29,355 nucleotides of DNA. Source: Holophagales bacterium UBA5704. GTDB lineage: Bacteria; Acidobacteriota; Thermoanaerobaculia; Multivoradales; UBA5704. The translations under genes were made by a program, and so were the position numbers. Position 1 is the first letter of the stretch, and the number at the start of each line of letters is the position of its first letter. The stretch spans positions 1 through 29,355 of the forward strand of contig DIHE01000133.1 of the NCBI GenBank assembly GCA_002420005.1. Direction: 5' to 3'. Below are positions 14,559 to 22,135 of this stretch, one piece after another. The notes beneath the pieces are model-generated. The model made no database searches and was not told the DNA's origin. It saw nothing but the letters and a program-made list of their open reading frames with translations.

Positions 14559-17150
14559 ATGAAGACGATGCACGCATTCCGCCCTCTCCTCCTTCTCGCC
14601 CTTCTCCTCCCCGGCCTCGCCGCGTCCGCCACGGCTGCGGAACCGGAACGGGTCAAAGACAAAGACAAGATCACCCGCGCCGAGCGCAAGGAGATCAAGG
14701 CGGCGATCGAGAAGCTGCCGGAGGCGTATCAGGCTTTCCTCGAAGAGGTCGACCCGATCATCACCGACGAGGAGCTGGTCTCCTTCCTGACCCTGGAGAA
14801 GGACTACCAGCGCGACGCCTTCATCAAACGCTTCTGGGAGGTGCGCGACCCTTACAAGGGGACGGCGCGCAACGAATACCACGACCGGTACACCGCCTAC
14901 GTCCAGGAAGCCCGCAGCCGCTACGGCAAGCTGACCGACGACCGCGCCCGCATCCTGCTGCTCAACGGGGCGCCGGCCGGCGTCGTCGTCTCGACCTGCT
15001 CCACCATCCTCTGGCCGTTGGAGGTGTGGTTCTACCCGGGCAGCGACCGCTTGAAGTACGAGTTCATCGTCGTCTTCTACCGCAAGTGGGGCGCCGGTCT
15101 CTACCGCATCTGGAACCCGCTCGAAGGCCTCGACACGCTCTTTTCCGACACCGGTGCGGCCAACCTCGCAACGGGCGAACGGCACAGCCTCCGCGAGATC
15201 GTCAACGGCTGCCGCGACGGTGACAAGCTGGCGGCCGGCATCGCCTGGGTCGCCAACCAGCGGATGGGCTATACCACGATCCAGTCGCGCATCGAGAGCA
15301 AGCCCGAGGGTCCCGGCGGCGAGTGGGTCTCCTCCTTCGGCGCCTACTCGACCGACGTCCCCGAAGGGGCGGCGCTGCTCAACGCCAAGCTCGACCTCAC
15401 CTTCCCCGGGCGCTACCAGAACCGCACCGTGACCGAGGGCCTGCTCACCGTGGCGCCGGCCGACGCCGGCCTCGGGAAGCTCGGCGAGCACCGCTCGTAC
15501 AACTTTCTGATCAACGGCGAGGTGTTGCAGAACGGCGTGCTGTTCGACACCTTCCGCTACCGCTTCGACGTCCCCGGCAGCGATGCACAGCCCGCCGCGG
15601 ACGAGGTCTTGCCGCTCGTCTTCCAGCGCTACCTGCGCCCGGGGGAGTACGTCTTCATCCTGCGCCTGGAGGACGTCAATTCGGGCAAGCTCTTCCGCGT
15701 GGAACGGCCGCTCACCGTCCCCTCGATGGAAGAGTCGGCCGCCGTGGTGCCGCCGCCGCAGACGCCGGAGGAGAAGGAGAGCGCCAAGGTGCTCGCCGAG
15801 GCCTACGCCGCGATGTCGAACGGCGAGACGACGATGAAGATCCTGCGGCCACCGGGGGACCTGCAGGCGGGGATGCTGCGCTTCGACACCCTCGCCACCG
15901 GTGACATCGCGAGCGCCACCTTCGCCCTCGACGGCAAGCCGGTGCTCACCAAGAAGAAGCCGCCCTACAGCGTCGAGCTGGACCTCGGCTCGCTCCCCCG
16001 GCCCCGCCGGCTGACCGTCACCGCCTACGATGCGAACGGCAAGGAGATCGCCGGGGACGAGCTGCTGATCAACGCGGCCGGCCAGCGCTTCCGCGTCCGC
16101 CTCGTCGAGCCGCAGCGCGGCCGGCGCTATCAGAACAGCCTGCTCGCCCGCGTCGAAACCGACGTCCCGGACGGCGAGGTGCTGGGCAAGGTCGAGCTCT
16201 ACCTGAACGAGACGCGGGTGGCCACCCTGTACCAGCCGCCGTTCACCCAGCCGATCATCCTGCCGAAGAACGAAGAGCTCGCCTACGTGCGGGCGGTCGG
16301 CACCCTGACCGACGGCAACACCACCGAGGACCTGGTCTTCGTCAACGCCCCGGACTATCTGGACGAGGTGGACGTCGATTTCGTCGAGCTCTACACCTCG
16401 GTCTTCGACCGGGCCGGGCATCCCGTGGAAGGGCTCGAGAAGAAGGACTTTGCGGTGACCGAGGACGGCACGCGCCAGGAGATCGCCCGCTTCGAGCGGG
16501 TGACCGACCTGCCGATCCATGCCACGGTGGCCCTGGACGTCTCGGCCTCCATGGAAAAGAGCCTCGAAGAAGCCCGCCAGGCGGCGCTCCGGTTCTTGCA
16601 GGAGACCATCCGCCCCAAGGACCGCGCGGCGGTGCTGCTGTTCAACGACCGGCCGACCCTGACCACCAAATTCACCAACGACCACACCGCCCTGGCCGGC
16701 GGCCTCGCCGGCATCAAGGCCGAGCGCGGCACCGCCTTCTACGACACCGTGGTCTTCGCGCTCTACTACAACAACGGGGTCAAGGGTCAGCGCGCCGTGC
16801 TCCTGCTCTCCGACGGCAAGGACGAAGGGAGCCGCTTCACCTACGAGGAGGCGCTCGAATACGCCCGCCGGGCCGGCGTCACCATCTACACCATCGGCCT
16901 GGGCGGCGACGTCGACAAGAAGAAGATGGAGAAGATCGCCGAAGAGACCGGTGGCCGCTTCTTCCAGGTGGCGGGCGCGAGCCAGCTCGCCGGCATCTAC
17001 ACCACGATCGAGAAGGAGCTGCGCTCGCAGTACCTGATCGCCTACCAGTCCACCAACACCACCGGCTCCACCGACTTCCGCACCGTGGAGCTCAAGATGG
17101 TCAACAAGCCCGGGATGGAGGCGAAGACGATGCGGGGCTACTACCCGTAA
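14559..17150 (+). CDS. Exported GWxTD/VWA protein of the acidobacterial VWFA-related type
   Basis: An 863-residue product with a signal peptide (MKTMHAFRPLLLLALLLPGLAASATAA). Residues 60-200 resemble the GWxTD domain: FWEVRDPYKGTARNEYHDRY, then RYGKLTDDRARILLLNG, a degenerate form of the G-W-x-T-D signature. A beta-rich middle follows. The C-terminal von Willebrand A domain begins near 655 with ATVALDVSASME, containing the metal site DxSxS (660-664), GTAFYDT (724-730) for the Thr/Asp contacts, and LLLSDGKDEG (748-757). It ends in the RSQYLIAYQSTN motif of the 'VWFA-related acidobacterial' family. Such proteins are secreted and thought to bind other proteins or matrix through the metal site; exact function unknown. 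I chose the ATG at 14559, not the upstream one at 14529, because the signal peptide starts there. Confidence 0.85.
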   Translation: MKTMHAFRPLLLLALLLPGLAASATAAEPERVKDKDKITRAERKEIKAAIEKLPEAYQAFLEEVDPIITDEELVSFLTLEKDYQRDAFIKRFWEVRDPYKGTARNEYHDRYTAYVQEARSRYGKLTDDRARILLLNGAPAGVVVSTCSTILWPLEVWFYPGSDRLKYEFIVVFYRKWGAGLYRIWNPLEGLDTLFSDTGAANLATGERHSLREIVNGCRDGDKLAAGIAWVANQRMGYTTIQSRIESKPEGPGGEWVSSFGAYSTDVPEGAALLNAKLDLTFPGRYQNRTVTEGLLTVAPADAGLGKLGEHRSYNFLINGEVLQNGVLFDTFRYRFDVPGSDAQPAADEVLPLVFQRYLRPGEYVFILRLEDVNSGKLFRVERPLTVPSMEESAAVVPPPQTPEEKESAKVLAEAYAAMSNGETTMKILRPPGDLQAGMLRFDTLATGDIASATFALDGKPVLTKKKPPYSVELDLGSLPRPRRLTVTAYDANGKEIAGDELLINAAGQRFRVRLVEPQRGRRYQNSLLARVETDVPDGEVLGKVELYLNETRVATLYQPPFTQPIILPKNEELAYVRAVGTLTDGNTTEDLVFVNAPDYLDEVDVDFVELYTSVFDRAGHPVEGLEKKDFAVTEDGTRQEIARFERVTDLPIHATVALDVSASMEKSLEEARQAALRFLQETIRPKDRAAVLLFNDRPTLTTKFTNDHTALAGGLAGIKAERGTAFYDTVVFALYYNNGVKGQRAVLLLSDGKDEGSRFTYEEALEYARRAGVTIYTIGLGGDVDKKKMEKIAEETGGRFFQVAGASQLAGIYTTIEKELRSQYLIAYQSTNTTGSTDFRTVELKMVNKPGMEAKTMRGYYP

Positions 17151-17271
17151 GGGGGGGGACGGCGGCACCCGCGGCAGGAGCGGCCGGCAGGAGTCTGGCG
17201 ACGAGAACCGGGGTCTGACAGAGTAGAGTCTCCGCTGACCGCCGTCTGCCCGACTCGTGGAGGTGTCTGCC

Positions 17272-20200
17272 GTGAAAAAAAGCTCTCGTCTCGCCCTGCT
17301 TCTTGCTCTGTTCCCCCTTCTCACCGGGCTCGCAGCCCCCCTGCGGGCCGGCGTGGATCTTTCGCTCCTCGCCGGGATGAAAGCCCGGGCCATCGGCCCC
17401 GCCGCGATGAGCGGCCGTATCGCCGTCGTCGAAGGGTGGGCGCGCGATCCGAATCTGGTCTGGGTGGGCACCGCCGGCGGCGGAGTCTGGAAATCGGTCA
17501 ACGGCGGTTTGACGTGGACCCCGGTGTTCGACACCCAGCCGGTGGCTTCGATCGGGGCCCTGGCGATCGATCCCAACAATCCCGACGTGGTCTGGGTGGG
17601 AACCGGGGAAGGCAACCCGCGCAACAGCGTCTCGGTGGGCGAAGGGGTGTTCAAGACCCTGGACGGCGGCAGGACCTGGCGGCGCCTCGGCCTGGAAAAG
17701 ACGGAGCGGGTGAGCCGCATCATCCTTCATCCCACCGATCCGCGGGTGGCCTGGGTGGCGGCGCTGGGAGAGGCCTGGGGAGAGAATCCCGAGCGTGGCG
17801 TCTACAAGACCGAAGACGGCGGCGCCACCTGGCAGCGCGTCCTCTTCGTCGACGAGAAGACCGGGGCCGCCGATCTGGCGATCGATCCACAGAATCCGAA
17901 CAAGCTCTTCGCCGCCCTCTGGGACTATCGCCGCCAGCCCTGGGCGTTTCGCTCCGGCGGCCCGGGGTCCGGCCTCTACCTCACCCATGACGGCGGGACC
18001 ACCTGGCGGAGACTGACCGAAGCGGACGGCCTGCCCAAGGGGGACCTGGGGCGGATCGGCGTCGCCATCGCCCGCTCCGATGCCCGGATCGTCTACGCCC
18101 TCGTCGAGGCGGAGAAGAACGTGCTCCTGCGTTCCACCGACGGCGGCCAGAGCTTCAAGGCGGTGAACACCGAGGCCACCGTGTCGCCGCGGCCGTTCTA
18201 CTACGCGGACCTGCGCGTCGATCCGGCGGATCCGAACCGGATCTACCGGCTGGCCTCGGCGCTCGACGTCTCCACCGACGGCGGCAAGAGCTTTTCCAGC
18301 CTGGCGGGCTTTCGCGCCGTGCATCCGGACCATCACGCGATGTGGATCGATCCCGCCGAGCCACGCCGCATCCTGAACGGCAACGACGGGGGCGTCTTCG
18401 TGAGCGGCGACCGGGGAGCCACCTGGCGCTTCGTGGGCGACCTGCCGGTCGCCCAGCTCTACCACGTCCGGGTGGACATGGACCGCCCGTACAACGTCTA
18501 TGGCGGCATGCAGGACAACGGCTCCTGGCGGGGTCCGAACACCGTGTGGGAGGGTGGCGGCATCCGCCACCACCACTGGAACGAGGTCGGCTTCGGCGAC
18601 GGTTTCGACGTCGCGCCGGATCCCCGCGACTCGAAGCGTGGGTACGCCCTGAGCCAGGGGGGGGACCTCATCCGCTGGAATCTGTACACCGGAGAGCGCA
18701 AGGACGTCCAGCCGGCGCCGCGCGAGGGCGAAGAGCTGCGCTTCAACTGGAACGCGGCGTTCGCTCTCGATCCCTTCGAGCCGGACACGATCTATCTCGG
18801 CAGCCAGTTCGTCCACAAGTCGGCCGACCGCGGTGAGACCTGGACGGTGATCAGCCCCGACCTGACCACTAACAAGAAGGAGTGGCAGGACCGCAACACC
18901 GGCGGGCTCACCCTGGACGTGTCCGGCGCCGAGAATTTCACCACCCTCGTCGCTCTGGCTCCCAGCCCGCGGGCGCGCGGCGTCCTGTGGGCCGGCAGCG
19001 ACGACGGCCGCCTGCACGTCACCCGTGACGGCGGAGCGACCTGGACGAGCGTCGAGAAGAACCTGCCCGGGGTCCCCGCGAACACCTACATCCCCCATGT
19101 GGAGGCCTCGCCGTTCGACGCCGCGACCGCTTTCGTGGTGCTCGACAACCACCGGCGGTCGGACATGACTCCCTACGTCTACAAGACCACGGACTACGGC
19201 CGCACCTGGACCAGCCTGGCGACCCGCAAGCTGCGGGGCTATGCCCTGCGCCTGGTGCAGGATCTGAAGGACCCGGACCTGCTCTTCCTCGGCACCGAGG
19301 TGGGGCTCTGGGTGTCGTTCGACGGCGGCAAGGAGTGGACGCAGTGGACGCACGGGGTGCCCACCACCTCGGTGATGGACCTGGTCATCCATCCGCGGGA
19401 GGAGGACCTGGTCCTCGGTACCCACGGCCGGGCGTTCTTCGTGCTGGACGACGTCCGGCCCCTGCGTGAGATGTCGGAAGCGGTGCAGAAGAAGCCTCTC
19501 CATCTGTTCCCGATCCCGGACGCCCAGCAATACCGCCAGGCGCAGGGAGCGGGCGAGCGGTTCCCGGGCAACGGCGACTTCCGCGGTGAGAACCGTCCCT
19601 ACGGCGCCCTTCTCACCTTCTCCCTGAACGCACCGGGACTGGCGCATCCAGACGCAGAGACCGAAAAGGCGCGCAAGGAAAAGGAGGCGCGAGAGAAAGC
19701 CGCATCGTCGGTGCCTGGGAAGGAAAAAGGAGAGCCGCCGGCCGAGGAGGGCGCCGGGCGCAGAGGCCCGCAGGCCAAGGTCGAGGTGCTCGACGCCGCG
19801 GGAGCGGTGATCCGCACCTTCGAGGCTCCCGTGAAGCTCGGCGTCAACCGCGCCGCCTGGGACCTGCGCTCGGATTCCCCCAGGCGCATCCCGCGCAAGG
19901 GGAGTGAGGACGAGGCGTTTTCGGAATTCCGCCGATCCCGCGGTCCCGAGGTGCTTCCCGGCACCTACACCCTGCGGGTCAGCTACGGGGGCCAGAGCGC
20001 CGAGGGCACGGTGCAGGTGCTGGGAGACCCGCGCTTCACCCTGGCGGCCGGGGCCCGCGAAGCCAACATCGCCGCCATCCGGCGGGCCAACCATCTCCTC
20101 AACGTGACGGCGGACGGCGTCGAGCGCATCCAGCGCATTCGCCGGGACGTCGACGCCGTCACCGCGCAGCTGCGCCGCGACGAGGAGGCGGCGAAGAAGG

Positions 20201-20556
20201 GGGGCACGGCGGCCGATCCGGCCCGGAAGGCGGTTCTCGACGCGGCCCGCGGTCTCCAGAAGAAGCTGGACACGATCGAGCGGCAGTTCTGGCAGACGGA
20301 AGAGGAGAAAGGGCTCACCCAGGACACCGACCTCGAGCGCCGCATCGGCAGCATCGCGCGCTCTCTGGCTTCCTCCTGGGATGCGCCGACTCCGGCACAG
20401 CTCGCCTCCCTCGCCAAGGTGGAGAAAGAGACCGGGCAGGCGCTGGACGGCTTGAATCGCCTCCTCGCCGAGGACGTGGCCGCCTTCCGCACCCAGGTGC
20501 AGGAGACGAAGTTCCAGCTCCTCCCGGAATGGAAGCCTCTCGCGATCGGCGAATGA
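17272..20556 (+). CDS. Secreted multi-BNR (Asp-box) beta-propeller protein, sortilin/glycosidase-like
   Basis: A 1094-residue product from a GTG with GGAGGTG 6 nt upstream; the start in the same frame at 17257 overlaps this site and is rejected. A signal peptide is followed by about 11 Asp-box motifs of the S/T-x-D-G-G-x-T-W type (for example TLDGGRTW, TEDGGATW, THDGGTTW, SADRGETW, TRDGGATW) spread over residues 50-700. They form one or two beta-propellers, as in BNR/sortilin-type proteins such as sialidases and xyloglucanases. Residues 770-840 are a Lys/Glu-rich linker, then a FlgD-like beta domain (NRAAWDLRSDSP) and a helical C-terminus. No glycosidase active site can be assigned, so it may be a catalytic or a scaffold protein. 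It lies 121 nt after the GWxTD/VWA gene. Confidence 0.82.
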   Translation: MKKSSRLALLLALFPLLTGLAAPLRAGVDLSLLAGMKARAIGPAAMSGRIAVVEGWARDPNLVWVGTAGGGVWKSVNGGLTWTPVFDTQPVASIGALAIDPNNPDVVWVGTGEGNPRNSVSVGEGVFKTLDGGRTWRRLGLEKTERVSRIILHPTDPRVAWVAALGEAWGENPERGVYKTEDGGATWQRVLFVDEKTGAADLAIDPQNPNKLFAALWDYRRQPWAFRSGGPGSGLYLTHDGGTTWRRLTEADGLPKGDLGRIGVAIARSDARIVYALVEAEKNVLLRSTDGGQSFKAVNTEATVSPRPFYYADLRVDPADPNRIYRLASALDVSTDGGKSFSSLAGFRAVHPDHHAMWIDPAEPRRILNGNDGGVFVSGDRGATWRFVGDLPVAQLYHVRVDMDRPYNVYGGMQDNGSWRGPNTVWEGGGIRHHHWNEVGFGDGFDVAPDPRDSKRGYALSQGGDLIRWNLYTGERKDVQPAPREGEELRFNWNAAFALDPFEPDTIYLGSQFVHKSADRGETWTVISPDLTTNKKEWQDRNTGGLTLDVSGAENFTTLVALAPSPRARGVLWAGSDDGRLHVTRDGGATWTSVEKNLPGVPANTYIPHVEASPFDAATAFVVLDNHRRSDMTPYVYKTTDYGRTWTSLATRKLRGYALRLVQDLKDPDLLFLGTEVGLWVSFDGGKEWTQWTHGVPTTSVMDLVIHPREEDLVLGTHGRAFFVLDDVRPLREMSEAVQKKPLHLFPIPDAQQYRQAQGAGERFPGNGDFRGENRPYGALLTFSLNAPGLAHPDAETEKARKEKEAREKAASSVPGKEKGEPPAEEGAGRRGPQAKVEVLDAAGAVIRTFEAPVKLGVNRAAWDLRSDSPRRIPRKGSEDEAFSEFRRSRGPEVLPGTYTLRVSYGGQSAEGTVQVLGDPRFTLAAGAREANIAAIRRANHLLNVTADGVERIQRIRRDVDAVTAQLRRDEEAAKKGGTAADPARKAVLDAARGLQKKLDTIERQFWQTEEEKGLTQDTDLERRIGSIARSLASSWDAPTPAQLASLAKVEKETGQALDGLNRLLAEDVAAFRTQVQETKFQLLPEWKPLAIGE

Positions 20557-20580
20557 GGCGGATGGAGTTTCGAAAACTTG

Positions 20581-20609
20581 TTGATAACCCACTCGGTGTG
20601 GAGTACAGT
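20581..20609 (+). promoter_or_regulatory. Sigma-70-like promoter of the first small peptide gene
   Basis: TTGATA at 20581-20586 and TACAGT at 20604-20609 are separated by 17 nt, the ideal spacing, in an AT-rich patch of otherwise GC-rich DNA. Transcription would begin near 20616 and leave a leader of about 95 nt before the GTG at 20710. Confidence 0.6.
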
Positions 20610-20641
20610 TGCCGGCATACATTGAACCAGGAGAGAACGGA

Positions 20642-20671
20642 GCGGCCCGGCTTTTGCGGCAGATGGGCCGC
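20642..20671 (+). other. Hairpin in the 5' leader of the first small peptide gene
   Basis: GCGGCCC and GGGCCGC are perfect 7-bp arms with a 16-nt loop, about 40 nt before the start codon and upstream of the ribosome-binding site. It could stabilise the mRNA or regulate translation; no T-run follows, so a terminator is unlikely. Confidence 0.4.
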
Positions 20672-20709
20672 GAGGCCGCGACGCACCGTCTTTCCAAAGG
20701 AGGAGTCCG

Positions 20710-20883
20710 GTGACCATTAATGAGTTTGCGGAGACTCTGAACACGAAGTCGTCCTCGACCCCGCTGCTGAAGGCTCTTCAGCGGCTGCGCCGAACCGATC
20801 TCGGGACCATCCAGGCGTCGGGAGCCACCACCTTCGGCTGGTATCCCTGGATTGACGGGGAGGCCGAGCTCTCCCGCGCCTGA
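20710..20883 (+). CDS. Small leader-peptide-like protein 1 (57 aa)
   Basis: Starts with a GTG preceded by AAAGGAGGAG about 5 nt upstream, an almost perfect Shine-Dalgarno, and has its own promoter. The N-terminal half, VTINEFAETLNTKSSSTPLL then KALQRLRRTDLGTI, is paralogous to that of the 60-aa gene at 21911: both have I-x-E-F-x-E-x-L, TPLL, AL-x-RL and DL in the same order. The C-terminal half (QASGATTFGWYPWIDGEAEL) is Trp/Gly-rich and differs completely. It has no signal peptide or membrane segment. The pattern resembles a Nif11-like leader followed by a variable core, as in some ribosomal peptide precursors, with ASGA as a possible cleavage point; this is an inference. No modification enzyme or ABC peptidase transporter was seen nearby. 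Confidence 0.78.
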   Translation: MTINEFAETLNTKSSSTPLLKALQRLRRTDLGTIQASGATTFGWYPWIDGEAELSRA

Positions 20884-20898
20884 GGCGGCGCTTGGTGT

Positions 20899-20924
20899 CT
20901 CGGTAGGAGGGCGGTCCTACCGAG
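20899..20924. terminator. Bidirectional hairpin between peptide 1 and xthA
   Basis: CTCGGTAGGA and TCCTACCGAG are perfect 10-bp arms with a 6-nt loop, 15 nt after the small gene's stop and covering the stop codon of the convergent exonuclease gene. No T-run on either side. It could stop both transcripts. Confidence 0.6.
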
Positions 20925-21681
20925 GCTCTGTCTCGAGCACCACCATCACCGGAGCGTGGTCGCTTCCGTCCACGTCGGTGAGGACCCTTGCGGCCGTGGC
21001 CGCCGCGGCCAGAGAGGCGCTGGCCAGCACGTAGTCGATGCGCCAGCCGATGTTGCGCTGCCGCAGGTTGCGCCAGGGCGCCCACCAGGTGAAGAGGCCT
21101 TCGTTGTCCGGATCGAGGGTGCGGCCGATGTCCACCAGCCCCTGCGCAAGGAGCTGGGCAAAGAGCTCTCGTTCCTCCGGCCGTTGGCCGATGGCCCCGG
21201 TCTTGCGCTCTTTCGGGTGAACGTCCTGGTCCGTCCGCGTCACGTTCAGGTCGCCACAGAGGAGCAGGCGCCTCCCCTGCGCATGAACCTCCCCCACCCA
21301 ATCGCGCAGCTGTTCCAGAAACGTCAGCTTGGCGGCGAAGTCCTTTCCCCCGTTCGGCACGTAGGCGGATGCCACCACGAGATCACCCAGGGCGGCGGCG
21401 ACGATCCGGGTCTCATGGTCGAAGCCGGGGTGGAAGAACACCGGCTCCTCCGGGAAATCCGCGCGGCGCAGATGCAGGCCCACCCCGGAGTACCCGCCGG
21501 CTCCGTGCCAGAAACACCAATAGCCCTCCAGCGTCAGAAGGTCGTCCGACAGCTGGGCCGGTGCAGCCTTGACCTCTTGCAGGCAGACCACGGAAGGGTG
21601 GTCCTCGGCGAGCCAGGCGAGAAACCGCTCGCGCCGGGCACGGAGCCCATTGACGTTCCAGGTGGCGATGGTGATCGGCAT
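20917..21681 (-). CDS. xthA: Exodeoxyribonuclease III (AP endonuclease)
   Basis: A 254-residue product, the normal ExoIII/APE1-family length. It cuts DNA at abasic sites and removes 3' blocking groups in base excision repair. Residues visible: TWNVNGLRAR (Asn9, Asn11), LQEVK (Glu36, metal), YVPNG (Tyr107), CGDLNV (Asp144, Asn146, catalytic), FTWWAPW (substrate recognition), WRIDYVL, and GSDHAPV (Asp241 and His242, active site). The ATG at 21681 has GGAGGA 5-7 nt upstream; a TTG one codon earlier is less likely. It is a single gene on the minus strand, flanked by the two small peptide genes on the other strand, with no visible functional tie to them. Confidence 0.96.
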   Translation of the reverse strand: MPITIATWNVNGLRARRERFLAWLAEDHPSVVCLQEVKAAPAQLSDDLLTLEGYWCFWHGAGGYSGVGLHLRRADFPEEPVFFHPGFDHETRIVAAALGDLVVASAYVPNGGKDFAAKLTFLEQLRDWVGEVHAQGRRLLLCGDLNVTRTDQDVHPKERKTGAIGQRPEERELFAQLLAQGLVDIGRTLDPDNEGLFTWWAPWRNLRQRNIGWRIDYVLASASLAAAATAARVLTDVDGSDHAPVMVVLETEPR

Positions 21682-21746
21682 CAAGACTCCTCCAACGGAT
21701 TCTAGCCCAGGACCGGCCCGGGCCGTTTTCTTTCGGCACCACAGAC

Positions 21747-21782
21747 GTCAGGTTTACACCTGACCTCGACTCATCGTATCCT
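21747..21782 (+). promoter_or_regulatory. Promoter with an overlapping perfect palindrome, second small peptide gene
   Basis: TTTACA (21753-21758) and TATCCT (21777-21782) are spaced 18 nt apart and look like a sigma-70 promoter for the gene at 21911. The -35 region lies inside a perfect inverted repeat, GTCAGGT-TTAC-ACCTGAC (21747-21764), a typical operator shape for a repressor or activator dimer. The start of transcription would leave about 120 nt of leader, which contains a further hairpin (GCGCAC/GTGCGC at 21844-21860). Confidence 0.5.
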
Positions 21783-21910
21783 CTCTCCGCTGCTGTTGGC
21801 ACGTCCTCACGACAACAATGTCCGCAACGGCGACATAGTTTCAGCGCACGAAGAGTGCGCCGTCCGTGAACGCTCGCGGATGGTCCGCGCGCGTTTTGAG
21901 AGGAGAAGCG

Positions 21911-22093
21911 ATGAACATCGAAGAGTTTGTCGAGCGATTGGACCGCGAGGAGACGCCGCTGCTGGCTGCCTTGCGCAGGCTTCAGGGGTTCGACCTGAAG
22001 GCACTCCGCGAGGTCGCCAAGACGGAAGCTGTCGGCGAGTGGGGCGGCGAGTGGGTTTTGTGGGACGGCTTCGCCACCACCGCCGAAGCCTGA
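21911..22093 (+). CDS. Small leader-peptide-like protein 2 (60 aa)
   Basis: Starts at the ATG with AGGAGA 5 nt upstream; an upstream in-frame extension of 15 residues is rejected because this site fits the ribosome. The sequence MNIEEFVERLDREETPLLAA then LRRLQGFDLKALREVAKTEA is the paralogue of peptide 1 and is close to the Nif11-like leader pattern (EEF.E.L, LL.AL, DL.AL). It then has VGEWGGEWVLWDGFATTAEA, with a double glycine that could be a leader-cleavage site. Three Trp occur in the last 20 residues. No membrane segment or signal peptide. An ordinary small regulatory or metabolic protein remains possible. A hairpin follows the stop. Confidence 0.8.
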   Translation: MNIEEFVERLDREETPLLAALRRLQGFDLKALREVAKTEAVGEWGGEWVLWDGFATTAEA

Positions 22094-22103
22094 GGTAGGA
22101 AGC

Positions 22104-22134
22104 CGCTGCGGCCGGGTTCCCCTCGACCGCAGCG
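22104..22134. terminator. Hairpin between peptide 2 and the transglycosylase gene
   Basis: CGCTGCGG and CCGCAGCG are perfect 8-bp arms with a 15-nt loop in the 42-bp gap between convergent stops. It probably terminates the peptide 2 transcript, and also the long envelope operon on the minus strand. Confidence 0.55.
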
Positions 22135-22135
22135 C

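Noticed and set aside
12207..17723. Very long minus-strand open frame (1838 residues) spanning mnmA, iscS and the GWxTD gene
   Set aside because: Only the mnmA part has protein-family motifs; the rest is a shadow of iscS and of the plus-strand GWxTD gene, with unnatural Arg/Pro/Gly composition from high GC.
17101..20697. Minus-strand open frame of 1198 residues opposite the BNR gene
   Set aside because: The plus strand has signal peptide, ribosome site and Asp-box repeats; the minus frame has none and is a GC-driven shadow.
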